The notes beneath the pieces are model-generated. The model was not told the DNA's origin. It worked only from the letters and a program-made list of their open reading frames with translations, and ran no database searches. 64,000 nucleotides of DNA, from the NCBI RefSeq assembly GCF_900167055.1, contig NZ_FUXP01000008.1:51447-115446 (forward strand), read 5' to 3'. Below are positions 44,732 to 52,950 of this stretch, piece by piece (position 1 is the stretch's first letter; each line of letters starts with the position of its first letter). The position numbers and the translations under genes were made by a program. Origin of the DNA: Lysobacter spongiicola DSM 21749. Lineage in GTDB: Bacteria > Pseudomonadota > Gammaproteobacteria > Xanthomonadales > Xanthomonadaceae.

Positions 44732-45217
44732 ATGTCTGAAGCACACGCCCTTTATCGCCCCTCCTCCGGAGAGCCCCCAGGGTTCCTTGGGCCTGCATCC
44801 TCCCACCCGCTGCGTCTGCGCTTACCAATGCTGCCCTTCCGCGCGACGTGCGGGTTCCCATCGCCGGCTGAGGACTTTTACGGCCAAGGGGATGAGCTCG
44901 ATCTCAACGAGCGTTGCATCGCCCGACCTGCGGCCACCTTTTTCGTCGAAGCGGATACCGGGACCTCAATGGTCGATTTCGGCATCCATCCGGGCGACAC
45001 CCTGGTGGTGGATCGCTCGCTGACGGCCAATCACGGGGACATCGTCATGGTTCTTTGGGATGGTGGGTTCATGGTTAAGCAGTGGTGGCTCCATAGGGGC
45101 CAGCTACAGCTGCGCTCGGGCAACCCGGAGCATGCACCGATCGAAGTGGGGCCGGAAGACCAGGTAGAGGTATGGGGCGTGGTGACGTGGTCTTTCAGAA
45201 GGCAGTTCCGGCGGTGA
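44732..45217 (+). CDS. umuD: UmuD-like S24 peptidase (SOS)
   Basis: A 161-residue LexA/UmuD-type self-cleaving protein. The cleavage region reads ATCGFPSPAEDF with a Cys-Gly site. The catalytic serine is in GTSMVDFGIHPGD and the catalytic lysine in FMVKQWW. After RecA-stimulated self-cleavage it should partner UmuC as a translesion polymerase. The ATG at 44732 fits the usual length; the frame runs further upstream but without family features. umuC follows on the same strand after 205 bases. Confidence 0.88.
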   Translation: MSEAHALYRPSSGEPPGFLGPASSHPLRLRLPMLPFRATCGFPSPAEDFYGQGDELDLNERCIARPAATFFVEADTGTSMVDFGIHPGDTLVVDRSLTANHGDIVMVLWDGGFMVKQWWLHRGQLQLRSGNPEHAPIEVGPEDQVEVWGVVTWSFRRQFRR

Positions 45218-45228
45218 CGACCATCGCA

Positions 45229-45411
45229 CTAGATCACCCTGTCCCGTCCGGGCTTGCGTGGGGGGCAACGTTTGCCTGTCATTCCGCAGCAAATCACGTG
45301 GCGCTCTACCCAGGCCTTTTCTTCAGGCGTCATGGATCGATCCTCCTGCTTTGCCTTGAACCACCTACAAGTAAGTGGGTCCAGCTTCGTCCACGGCGCA
45401 TTCTTGCTCAT
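45229..45411 (-). CDS. Small protein encoded antisense between umuD and umuC
   Basis: 60 residues with a composition like real protein (SKNAPWTKLDPLTCRWFKAKQ, later ERHVICCGMTGKRCPPRK), including four cysteines. GAGGGGACGAG sits just before the ATG at 45411. It lies on the opposite strand in the gap between umuD and umuC, which is unusual. Function unknown. Confidence 0.45.
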   Translation of the reverse strand: MSKNAPWTKLDPLTCRWFKAKQEDRSMTPEEKAWVERHVICCGMTGKRCPPRKPGRDRVI

Positions 45412-45422
45412 CTCGTCCCCTC

Positions 45423-46667
45423 GTGTTCGGCCTAATCGACGGTAACGCTTTCTACTGCTCCGTGGAGCGGGTGTTCAACCCTGCCCTGCACGGCGAACCG
45501 GTCGCTGTCTTGAGTTCGAACGACGGGTGCGCGATCGCTCGATCCGCAGAGTGCAAGGCACTCGGGGTCAAGATGGGCCAGCCGATCCACGAGGTGTCCC
45601 CGGAAGTGCGACGGCGCCTCAAAATCCTGTCGGCCAACTTCGCCTTGTATGGCGATATGTCCGGACGGGTCGTCAGCGTTCTACGGGACTTGTTTCCGTC
45701 GGTGGAGGTCTATTCGATCGATGAGAGCTTTGTGGATATGACGCGTGTGCCCGATCGCTTGGAAGCCGGACGGGAAGCCCGCTCTCGAGTGCTGCAGTGG
45801 ACCGGTATTCCAACCTGCGTGGGCATCGGTCCCACCAAGACGCTGGCCAAACTAGCAAACAAGCTAGCCAAGTCCACTCCGCAAGGCGTAGTTCAAGCGC
45901 TGCCAGAGTCTTCCGAAGTGGCAGCCTTCCCAGTTGAAGACGTGTGGGGCGTGGGAAGGAAATGGGCTAGTCGACTTGGCGCGGAAGGGATCCTGACTGC
46001 TGGGGATCTGGTCGAGGCAGATCCAGAGACCTTGCGCGCCCGGTATGGCGTGGTGCTGGCTCGCACGCAACGCGAGCTCCAAGGAGTGGTGTGCGCGGAA
46101 CTGGAAGAGACGGAGCCCCAGCGCAAGCAGATTGTGGTGTCACGGTCCTTTGGCCGGGAAGTGGCCAGTCAAGAAGACTTGGCCCAAGCCGTGGCCACCT
46201 TCGCCGTGCGCGCGTGCGAGAAGCTTCGTGCCAGATCCCTGCAAGCCGGCGGTGTGTGGGTCTGGCTCCACACCAATCCCTTTAAGACCGGGGCCAAGCA
46301 ATACCACCCGTCCAAGGCCATGCAACTGATCCACCCGTCGAGCGACACGCGTGAGGTATTGGCCGTGGCCCGTTCCCTCGTGCGCTCCATGTATCGCCAG
46401 GGCTACGCCTACAAGAAGGCCGGCGTGGGTCTGCTGGATCTATCGCACGGTGACGTGCATCAGGCTGATCTGTTTTCCGGCATGGACCCCAGATCAGCCA
46501 AGCTCATGGCAGTCATGGACCAGGCCAACCGCCGCTTCGGGAGAGGTTCGATGAGCCTGGCATCGGCTGCTCGACGGCCCGGTCAGTCTCCGAAGTGGGC
46601 GATGCGCCAGGAGAGCCTGTCGCCGGCTTACACCACGCGTTGGGATCAATTGTTGAAGGTGCGCTAG
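45423..46667 (+). CDS. umuC: Y-family DNA polymerase UmuC
   Basis: The translesion polymerase subunit, 414 residues. The N-terminal palm begins FGLIDGNAFYCSVERVF with the metal-binding Asp. The second acidic motif is YSIDESFVD, the HhH/thumb region reads VWGVGRKWASRLGAEGI, and the C terminus has the UmuC-type DUF4113 layout (GVGLLDLSHGDVHQADLF, then NRRFGRGSMSLASAA). The start is a GTG at 45423, judged by alignment; no good ribosome-binding site is seen. Confidence 0.92.
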   Translation: MFGLIDGNAFYCSVERVFNPALHGEPVAVLSSNDGCAIARSAECKALGVKMGQPIHEVSPEVRRRLKILSANFALYGDMSGRVVSVLRDLFPSVEVYSIDESFVDMTRVPDRLEAGREARSRVLQWTGIPTCVGIGPTKTLAKLANKLAKSTPQGVVQALPESSEVAAFPVEDVWGVGRKWASRLGAEGILTAGDLVEADPETLRARYGVVLARTQRELQGVVCAELEETEPQRKQIVVSRSFGREVASQEDLAQAVATFAVRACEKLRARSLQAGGVWVWLHTNPFKTGAKQYHPSKAMQLIHPSSDTREVLAVARSLVRSMYRQGYAYKKAGVGLLDLSHGDVHQADLFSGMDPRSAKLMAVMDQANRRFGRGSMSLASAARRPGQSPKWAMRQESLSPAYTTRWDQLLKVR

Positions 46668-46840
46668 TCGGGCGCAGCCGCGTCAAGTAGGTTGGCAAGA
46701 CCAGCAAAGTGGCGGTATAACGTTTCCGCCGGCTCGGCTAAAGCCCCGGTGTGTTGCCTGCATAGCCTTTAGGCGCCAGGTGCCCGTTCGTTCTCTACAA
46801 AGACGGCGGGACTTCCCTAGCAGATGCCAAAAGACGTCCT

Positions 46841-47266
46841 ATGCCCAGCCACCGAACCCTCCGAGCCCATCGCATTCGTGCCTTCGAGGCCCAGCAGGGC
46901 CGCTGCTGCTACTGCGGCCTGCCGATGTGGCAGTCGTCTCCTGAAGAACTGAAGCATCACGGCCTCCGAGCCAGAACGATCGTCCCTCTTCGCTGCACTG
47001 CAGAGCACCTGCTGGCGAAGCAAGATGGGGGCAGCGACGCCGCCTACAACATCGCTGCCGCGTGCTGGCTGTGCAACTCGCGCCGGCACAAGCGCAAATC
47101 GCCCCCTGCCCCAGACGTCTACCGCGAAATCGTGCTTGGGCGTTTGGGCAAAGGGAAGTGGCATTCCAGCGCAGTGCTTGGCGCACTGGGCGCACCCTTC
47201 AATCGCAATAGGCGCCCCGGTCCCACGAGCGATAGCGCCAGGGGACAACGTCCTCCAGGTGGGTGA
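46841..47266 (+). CDS. HNH endonuclease
   Basis: 141 residues. An N-terminal CCYCG zinc-finger-like pair and the HNH core TAEHLLAKQDGGSDAAYNIAAACWLCNSRR give the fold: the His of AEH, the Asn of YNIAAAC and the second CxxC. It is a probable DNA nuclease. The C-terminal 40 residues are disordered and overlap the 3' end of a convergent gene by 68 bases. Confidence 0.85.
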   Translation: MPSHRTLRAHRIRAFEAQQGRCCYCGLPMWQSSPEELKHHGLRARTIVPLRCTAEHLLAKQDGGSDAAYNIAAACWLCNSRRHKRKSPPAPDVYREIVLGRLGKGKWHSSAVLGALGAPFNRNRRPGPTSDSARGQRPPGG

Positions 47267-47648
47267 TGCGCACCGGTGGAAGGGCGGCGAGGCCAGCTAC
47301 GCTCGCCCTTAGTTTGTCAGCATGGACCTGCGGGACGAACAGCCATGGGCGGGCGGTCCAGTCCAGTGGTATCCCGCTGTCTCGCGCCAGTGCCCGCCTC
47401 ATCCCCTCCCAGTGCTCATTCCATGCCCGCAGGCGCGCAAGAAGCGATGGCGCACGGGCTGCATAGGTGATTTCGCACAGGTAGACCGCTTGCTCCTTGA
47501 AGCTGACCGCAAGAGCATCGCAATACCAGTGGGGGCCGCTGGTGTCCGGATTGGCCCCCTCATTGAGCTGGATGCAGCACTGACTGTTGACGAACAGGGC
47601 GCGATCCGCGCGGAGGTAGTCCAGCACAACGCCTTCAAAGTGGTCCAT
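47199..47648 (-). CDS. Conserved hypothetical protein, nuclease-like pattern
   Basis: 149 residues. The pattern HWYCDALAVSFKEQAVYLCEITYA has an aspartate on one strand and a glutamate on the next, as in restriction-endonuclease-like folds, though the downstream lysine is not clear. The middle is helical and tryptophan-rich (RLRAWNEHWEGMRRAL). No confirmed family. The 3' end overlaps the HNH gene. Confidence 0.6.
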   Translation of the reverse strand: MDHFEGVVLDYLRADRALFVNSQCCIQLNEGANPDTSGPHWYCDALAVSFKEQAVYLCEITYAARAPSLLARLRAWNEHWEGMRRALARDSGIPLDWTARPWLFVPQVHADKLRASVAGLAALPPVRITHLEDVVPWRYRSWDRGAYCD

Positions 47649-47666
47649 TTGTCATCGCTCATGCAA

Positions 47667-47690
47667 AGGCCGGCCCCTAGGGGCCGGCCT
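47667..47690 (-). terminator. Perfect hairpin after the 47-residue gene
   Basis: AGGCCGGCCCC-TA-GGGGCCGGCCT is a perfect 24-base palindrome followed on the minus strand by TTTGC. It lies 15 bases beyond the stop of the small lysine-rich gene. Confidence 0.65.
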
Positions 47691-47705
47691 GATCGTCGGG
47701 AACGC

Positions 47706-47849
47706 CTACTTCTTTTTCTTGCCCTTGTCGGGAGCCTGGCTCAACGCGGAGCCTGCAGCCGTTTTTGACTTTGCTCCGGTCCGGCCATCACGCATTACAT
47801 CACTGGCGGCCTTCGCTGCTTTCGGTCCGGTCTTCTCGTTCTTCGCCAT
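47706..47849 (-). CDS. Small lysine-rich conserved protein
   Basis: A 47-residue protein, short enough to be missed by routine length cut-offs. It starts MAKNEKTGPKAAKAASDVM and ends SALSQAPDKGKKKK. GAGGAG lies seven bases before the ATG at 47849, and a hairpin follows the stop. Small proteins with a KIASxxLRDxxxxxxxKxxAGSALSQ-like layout recur in mobile elements of gammaproteobacteria. Function unknown. Confidence 0.7.
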   Translation of the reverse strand: MAKNEKTGPKAAKAASDVMRDGRTGAKSKTAAGSALSQAPDKGKKKK

Positions 47850-47954
47850 TGCGCTTCTCCTCGCCACCGAATGGTGGCGCCCCGAGCATAAGGCGCTCTG
47901 CGGGCCTAAAGCGAGCAGCAGCAGCCACGGCTAGCGGAGCTTCAGCAGCGGCCC

Positions 47955-48449
47955 TCAGTGCATGTTCTTCAGCCCCGCCCAGGTCTTGATCCGGGCATAC
48001 CACTCGTCGCGCTCGTGCGAGTTGCGGTTGCTTCCCTTGAGCCGGCTTTCGGAGTGGCGGTCGAACCACACATGCCAGACCGGATGCTCCAGATCGTGGA
48101 TCTGGAACTCGATGCGCTGGTGCACCCTCCCGCCCCTCACGCTCTCAAGCCCCGTTCGGATGGTGCTGATGTCCCCCGGCTCCAGGTAGCGCTGGCCACG
48201 TGCCGGATCTCGGATCCACAGCCTGCGATTGGTGGTGTCGAGCGCAATGTGGTCGTGCTCGAATGCCGTCTGGAATCCCGGATCAAGGTTCTTTTTGTAG
48301 CGGGCCATCTGCGCCGGCAGCACCCAAAGCAGGATGGCCGCCAGCGTGAAGAGCAGCGCGGCGAAGTAGAAAGTGACACCTTGCAGCTGCAGCAGGATCA
48401 CCACCATCGCGGCGGTGGCGACCAGCTTCAGGATCATTTTGGTTCCCAT
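47955..48449 (-). CDS. Two-helix membrane protein of unknown function
   Basis: 164 residues. Two transmembrane segments lie within residues 5-48, followed by a cytosolic basic stretch (QMARYKKNLDPGF) and a beta-rich domain. It lies in a row of three minus-strand genes for envelope proteins (47955-49261). DUF4755-like by layout, but this is unconfirmed. Confidence 0.6.
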   Translation of the reverse strand: MGTKMILKLVATAAMVVILLQLQGVTFYFAALLFTLAAILLWVLPAQMARYKKNLDPGFQTAFEHDHIALDTTNRRLWIRDPARGQRYLEPGDISTIRTGLESVRGGRVHQRIEFQIHDLEHPVWHVWFDRHSESRLKGSNRNSHERDEWYARIKTWAGLKNMH

Positions 48450-48497
48450 GAGTCTCTCTTTGCTGCGGGCCGCTGGCCCGCGTAGTGGTGCATCCGG

Positions 48498-48797
48498 TTA
48501 GCGCTGACCCACAACCCGCCAGTGGCCATCCACTTCGTCAAAGACGAAGGTTCCGACCAAGTCGTCGGTCTGAGTTCGCCGGCCCATGGCAACCGTGAGC
48601 TTTCCAGTCACCGAGCACGCATAACCCGGACTGGCCTCCTCGCACTTCCCCACCTCGAGATCCTCGAAGACCGGATCCGCACCGCCCGCTTCCTCCACAT
48701 ACCGACCCAGCGCATCTTCGACATCGGCGTTGCCAGGGCCGGCCGCGCACGCGGACAACAACACTGCCGCCGTGGCGGCCATCAAGATCTTCTTCAT
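48498..48797 (-). CDS. Putative lipoprotein
   Basis: 99 residues, MKKILMAATAAVLLSACAAG: a classic signal peptide with an LSAC lipobox. The mature domain of about 80 residues has a cysteine pair (GKCEEASPGYACSV) and a beta-rich end (GTFVFDEVDGHWRVVG). No family identified. Next in line after the secreted protein at 48806-49261. Confidence 0.7.
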   Translation of the reverse strand: MKKILMAATAAVLLSACAAGPGNADVEDALGRYVEEAGGADPVFEDLEVGKCEEASPGYACSVTGKLTVAMGRRTQTDDLVGTFVFDEVDGHWRVVGQR

Positions 48798-48805
48798 AGG
48801 GTTCC

Positions 48806-49261
48806 TCACTGGATCAGGTTGCAGTGGCCGGCTGCCGGCTCGGCATTGCCGGGCTGCAGCTCGAGGTTGGAGACAGTGCCGCTGGCGTCGACCAGGAACA
48901 CCAGTTCGCTTGGCGAGGCCGAGGAGTCGTGGGAGCGCTCGACGAGGTAGGCCAGGGCCACCTGATCATCGATGGCGTAGACCTTTCCGTAGCGGACCAA
49001 GCCGGCGTGCTCCGGCGGAAGCGCGATGAGCTCACCGTTCAAGGTGATGGCTGTGGTGAAGCCCGGGCCTTCGGTCTGCCCGATGACGCCGATCGCGGTC
49101 GGGATCGTGTCCGGCCCCTCGGCCTCGCCATGGGCATGGCTCCAGGAGAAAGCCACTCCTTCTTGTGCGCGCTCCTTGATCTGGCACGACAGCGACTGGC
49201 CGGCTTGCGCGGTGCCCACCATCAGAAGTCCAGCCACCAGCACGGTGATCTTTCGTTTCAT
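48806..49261 (-). CDS. Secreted protein of unknown function
   Basis: 151 residues with a signal peptide (MKRKITVLVAGLLMVGTAQA). The mature part is beta-rich with two cysteines (SLSC and GHCNL). Its stop is eight bases from the start of the next lipoprotein, so the two are probably co-expressed. No family identified. Confidence 0.7.
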   Translation of the reverse strand: MKRKITVLVAGLLMVGTAQAGQSLSCQIKERAQEGVAFSWSHAHGEAEGPDTIPTAIGVIGQTEGPGFTTAITLNGELIALPPEHAGLVRYGKVYAIDDQVALAYLVERSHDSSASPSELVFLVDASGTVSNLELQPGNAEPAAGHCNLIQ

Positions 49262-49353
49262 CCTTACCCCCTCTCTCTATTTGCGTTCACCGCAAATGAC
49301 GGGGTAACCTTACGCAGGCAAACTTCGCGGAGTCAACGTCTCGTGTCTCCCGG

Positions 49354-49704
49354 ATGCCCGCAGCCCTTCCCACCCCCAGCGCCTTGGGTCGCCGCCTCCG
49401 GGCTGCGCGTTTGGCGAAGGAGTGGACGCAGGCCCAGCTCGGCCAGCGCTTGCTGGGGCTGGACGAGGACGACCCAGGCACCGCCGCGCCCAGGATCAGC
49501 CGCTACGAGCGTGGCATGCACACGCCTGACCTAGACACCATTGAGCGCTTGGCCAAGCTGTTGGATTTGCCGGCGGCCTACTTCGTCGCGTCGTCAGACA
49601 CGGTTGCGGAAGCCATTTTGGTCATCTCGCAGCTGCCCCCGCGCAAGCAAAAAGAAGCGCTGGCGCTCCTGAAAGAACTCCAAGGCAGCGATAAGTCGCG
49701 CTAA
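49354..49704 (+). CDS. XRE-family transcriptional regulator
   Basis: 116 residues. The helix-turn-helix domain covers about residues 10-75 (RLRAARLAKEWTQAQLGQRL, ISRYERGMHTPDLDTIERLAKLL). A helical tail follows (ILVISQLPPRKQKEALALLKEL). It is divergent from the row of small envelope genes and may control them or the element. A hairpin follows the stop. Confidence 0.85.
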   Translation: MPAALPTPSALGRRLRAARLAKEWTQAQLGQRLLGLDEDDPGTAAPRISRYERGMHTPDLDTIERLAKLLDLPAAYFVASSDTVAEAILVISQLPPRKQKEALALLKELQGSDKSR

Positions 49705-49709
49705 AAAGT

Positions 49710-49731
49710 GAAGCCCCCAACCGGGGGCTTC
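49710..49731 (+). terminator. Hairpin after the XRE gene
   Basis: GAAGCCCCC / GGGGGCTTC around AACC, six bases after the stop. Only a weak T-rich tail follows. Confidence 0.65.
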
Positions 49732-49925
49732 TGTCGCTGAGGCGCTTGGTGGCGGTGGTATCCCTGCCGCCAGCCCCCTTCCAGGTGCCGGCCGTCTTGT
49801 GTCGGCCTGACATGGTCCTTTCTGATTTCGCTCTAAGCGGGTGCGATGGCTTCGGCGACAAATGCAGCTTCGCTCACGCGCCCCAGCTTAGAAGTAGGGT
49901 CCTCACGGAACGGGTTGTAGGAAAT

Positions 49926-49958
49926 CTCCTCTGGTGGGGCGCATACCCACCAGAGGAG
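49926..49958 (-). terminator. Hairpin after radC
   Basis: A 13-base perfect stem CTCCTCTGGTGGG / CCCACCAGAGGAG, eight bases beyond the radC stop on the minus strand, followed by ATTTCC. The stretch 49740-49925 otherwise shows nothing recognisable. Confidence 0.7.
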
Positions 49959-49966
49959 CTGGGTCG

Positions 49967-50425
49967 TTAGACCCAGCCTCGAGCGGCGAGGCTCGTGAAG
50001 CCTTCGCTGCTCACCACGAAGTGGTCCAGCAGCCGGATTTCGACGAGTGCCAGTGCCTGCTTCAGGCGGGCCGTCACCGCCCGGTCGGCCGCGGAGGGCT
50101 CAAGGTTGCCCGAAGGGTGGTTGTGGAAGGCCACGATGGCCGATGCGTTGATCAGCAGTGCGCGCCGGACGACCTCGCGGGGATGCACCTCGGTGCCGTC
50201 GATCGTGCCGTAGAAGAGATCATCCACCGCCAGGATCTTGTGGCGGTTGTCGAGGAACAGGCATCCAAAGACTTCGCGGGCGTGGTGGCCGCAGTGGGCA
50301 CGGAGGTAGTGTCCTGCTTCACTAGGCTCTGCGACCTTGCCTAGGCGCTTCAGGCGGCGCAGGTGGATGGCTTCGGCGGCGGCGAGGATCTGGTCTTCTT
50401 CGGTCTTGCTGGTCTTGGTTCGCAT
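49967..50425 (-). CDS. radC: RadC-family JAB-domain protein
   Basis: 152 residues, consisting only of the RadC/JAB domain. The metal-binding motif is complete: HNHPSGNLEPSAADRAVT near residue 110. Full-length chromosomal RadC has an extra N-terminal helix-hairpin-helix region; short versions like this are typical of plasmids and integrated elements. They are used as markers of mobile DNA; the catalytic role is unsettled. The ATG at 50425 is chosen over an upstream in-frame start. Confidence 0.88.
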   Translation of the reverse strand: MRTKTSKTEEDQILAAAEAIHLRRLKRLGKVAEPSEAGHYLRAHCGHHAREVFGCLFLDNRHKILAVDDLFYGTIDGTEVHPREVVRRALLINASAIVAFHNHPSGNLEPSAADRAVTARLKQALALVEIRLLDHFVVSSEGFTSLAARGWV

Positions 50426-50656
50426 GGTTCCGTCTCCCAAGGCGACATGCCTCGTGGGAGCCAGTCAGCGACCCGTCGGCCTGGCTGACACCCGTAAGCG
50501 AGCACCGCGACAGCGGCGCGCAGCGTGGGTCGAAACGAAGTGGAGAAGGGCTTGCCCCTTGTCTGACTGGCAGGGGCGCTAGGGTCCCAATCAAGAGGCC
50601 CAAGCCGTGGGAGTGCCGTGCGAGCTACCGGGATTCCGCTGGACCTACAGCACAGG

Positions 50657-51094
50657 TCAGCGCTGCTGCCCTCGCCTGTCTACCTCCAATAGAGTGCCGA
50701 GGCTGACAAACGGTCGAGACTCGTGGAACAACTCGGCGGACCATTGCTCATAGCGGCGCACGCGATGGGGGCCGTCTACCTCCTGGCCAACACCGCAGAT
50801 CGCAGGCCCTGCTTCCGTGAGCATCAGTGTCGACGTAAGAAGTGCATCGGTTGTCGGGGTTTCGTCCTCGACCAGGGGGAACCAGCCAAACGCCGGCACA
50901 ATCGCAATCACCGCAGACATACCTGCCGCGATTTCATGCACCCAGCCAGCACGCTCGCCGCTCAGCATCAAGAAGCCTTGGGTGGCTTCTCGATAGGTCA
51001 CGCGCAGCGCCCAGCCGCCCCGGAACTTGAAAAGCTGCCCAGGCAGGACGTCCATGGGGGATATCTCAGCGAATGCATGAGCTGGCAACTTCAT
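50657..51094 (-). CDS. Hypothetical protein paired with the DUF4062 gene
   Basis: 145 residues, no signal peptide or membrane segment, beta-rich (GQLFKFRGGWALRVTYREATQGFLML). It begins 37 bases after the DUF4062 gene on the same strand, so the two probably form an operon. No family recognised. Could be a cognate effector or partner, which is only inference. Confidence 0.55.
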   Translation of the reverse strand: MKLPAHAFAEISPMDVLPGQLFKFRGGWALRVTYREATQGFLMLSGERAGWVHEIAAGMSAVIAIVPAFGWFPLVEDETPTTDALLTSTLMLTEAGPAICGVGQEVDGPHRVRRYEQWSAELFHESRPFVSLGTLLEVDRRGQQR

Positions 51095-51131
51095 TTGACC
51101 TCCTGATGTTCATGTGTCGCCGTCGCAACAA

Positions 51132-52265
51132 CTAGCGATCGGTGGCCTTCCACCTACGCCTCAGCAGAGCTACGAGATCTTCTGCAATGCGCTGCGTGTC
51201 CATTGCCAAGGCCGCGCGAGGTGCATGGGCCGGCTGGAGCATCACTGGCCGCTCGCGCTCCTCCTCGCGACCGAGCGAGTCGAATGAACCACCATTCGGG
51301 CTGGCGGCTTGCTCAGCGCGGGTTCTCCAACCCATTCCACCCTGCCCTGTCACGGCCGCGCACAGGGCGACGTGGGTGATGCGTTGAGTTGAGTCAATGT
51401 GCTCCAGCAGCCAGCCACCGAATGCCAGCCCGGCAGGCAGCCGATCGGCGACCTCCTCCTCAATCACCGCTGAGAAGCCGGCGCCATGCGATTCGGTAAG
51501 TGGCAACAGAAGCTGGATATCCCCTGTTGGCCACAAAACGACTTCCGCACGCGTGCCGCCTCTGGCCTCTTGGAACACCACCAACGCATCAGAACGGAGT
51601 TGACTGTCGGCGCCATGGCGAGTGTCAAAGATCGGACGGGGTCCGAACATGGTCTGCTGCTGGATGGCTTGACGGAGCGATGGGCCTTCAAGCTCAGTTG
51701 GCCGAAGAATGCTGGCTTCAGGACCGGCAGCAACTACCAAGTGCAAGGCGTTGTCGGAAGAGTAGTGTCCTCGAGAAGGCTTCGGCATGAGCGCTTTGGC
51801 CCTGCGTGCGAGTGCTTCGGGATCCAAAGGGGCTGCGGCGTGCGCCAAGACATGTCGATGAAGCGCGCGGGTCACGTTCCTGTGTAGATCTTCCGCCGTT
51901 GAAAAGTTGTCTCGAAAGAACCCGCCTTCCCATGACCCGGTCTCAGCGATGAGATCCGCTTGGTCCGCCTCGACCTCCCCGTCTTGAACGAAGACAAGGA
52001 TGGGCTTGCTGCCACGCGCCTCCCGATACTCTTCGTGGGTTGCCGAAAGCCCGGACGGCTGCCTGGCTCCATACCGCGCTCCCAGCACCAGCACCACCAA
52101 ATCTGCACTGCGCACGGCCTGCAGGCAAGCCACTTGTGGGGAACTGGCCTTGGCGCCGAAATCCTCGGCAATGATTGGCTCATGCCCCAAGTTATCGATC
52201 GCAAGCTTGGCAGCCGCCCGCTCGTCCTCCATGCCGGTGATCAGGGAACTGATAAAGACCTTCAT
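51132..52265 (-). CDS. DUF4062-domain protein
   Basis: 377 residues. The N-terminal 100 residues match the DUF4062 pattern: KVFISSLITGMEDERAAAKLAI, then RSADLVVLVLGARYG and THEEYREARGSKPILVFVQDG. This TIR-like nucleotide-binding-style fold is found at the N terminus of many signalling or STAND-type proteins, some linked to phage defence. Here the rest (about 160-377) is an unrecognised beta-rich domain and carries no NTPase motif. The ATG at 52265 is clear. The unknown gene 50657-51094 follows. A defence role is plausible from context, not shown. Confidence 0.75.
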   Translation of the reverse strand: MKVFISSLITGMEDERAAAKLAIDNLGHEPIIAEDFGAKASSPQVACLQAVRSADLVVLVLGARYGARQPSGLSATHEEYREARGSKPILVFVQDGEVEADQADLIAETGSWEGGFFRDNFSTAEDLHRNVTRALHRHVLAHAAAPLDPEALARRAKALMPKPSRGHYSSDNALHLVVAAGPEASILRPTELEGPSLRQAIQQQTMFGPRPIFDTRHGADSQLRSDALVVFQEARGGTRAEVVLWPTGDIQLLLPLTESHGAGFSAVIEEEVADRLPAGLAFGGWLLEHIDSTQRITHVALCAAVTGQGGMGWRTRAEQAASPNGGSFDSLGREEERERPVMLQPAHAPRAALAMDTQRIAEDLVALLRRRWKATDR

Positions 52266-52406
52266 GCGTCGTTCCTAAAGGAGCCCCGAAAGCAGTCTAC
52301 GGCTCCTAGCAGCAATCACGGACAGGACCCGCTACCAGCCAAGGCGATACTGAGGCATTGTCTAGCCAACGCCCGCAGATGGGTCCACTTCCGATGTCAC
52401 GTAGCA

Positions 52407-52886
52407 ATGAAGCTCACGCTCCGGCTTGCCACTGACGAAGAACGCGAGTTCTGTGAGGCTCTTAGCCGCAACAACATGCATGGATACCTCGCCAAAAGAG
52501 GTATCGCTTGGGACTCGACTCGCTTCCATGTGAGCTGGAAGGACTTTGAGAACCGTATGATTGTGGCGGGGGCCGACGTAGTCGGCCTTATGAGACTCCT
52601 GCCTGAGCAAGATGCCTTGGGCCTCAGGGATCTCCAGGTGCTTCCCCAGCACCAAGTCATGGGGATCGGCACTTGGGCTGTGCATCAGGCTCAACTGGCT
52701 GCTACCCATCGAGCGTTCAAGCGGCTACAGCTCCGCGTCTACGAGGAAAACCCAGCTAGAGCCTTCTACGCTCGTATGGGGTTCCGTGAAGTGTCGGTAG
52801 TCGGCGGCAGGGTCCATATGGTTTGGGCAGTGCCTCTTGGCGCACTTAAAACAAGGCTCTGTTCGCGTTGCGTGTTGGTGCGGTAG
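52407..52886 (+). CDS. GNAT-family N-acetyltransferase
   Basis: 159 residues with the GNAT core: the substrate strand ADVVGLMRLLPEQDALGLRDLQVLP, the acetyl-CoA loop QHQVMGIGTWAVHQA and the closing RVYEENPARAFYARMGF. The substrate is unknown; small-molecule or protein amines are possible. The ATG at 52407 matches the domain start, although the open frame extends much further upstream across the DUF4062 promoter. Confidence 0.85.
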   Translation: MKLTLRLATDEEREFCEALSRNNMHGYLAKRGIAWDSTRFHVSWKDFENRMIVAGADVVGLMRLLPEQDALGLRDLQVLPQHQVMGIGTWAVHQAQLAATHRAFKRLQLRVYEENPARAFYARMGFREVSVVGGRVHMVWAVPLGALKTRLCSRCVLVR

Positions 52887-52897
52887 CCTAAATAAGA

Positions 52898-52923
52898 AAA
52901 AGGGCCCGGTTAAGGGCCCTTTT
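52898..52923. terminator. Bidirectional terminator between GNAT and the R-M gene
   Basis: AAAAGGGCCC-GGTTAA-GGGCCCTTTT, perfect, with A and T runs on both sides. Confidence 0.9.
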
Positions 52924-52950
52924 AAATTCAAGCAGTTTAGATCTACTGAT

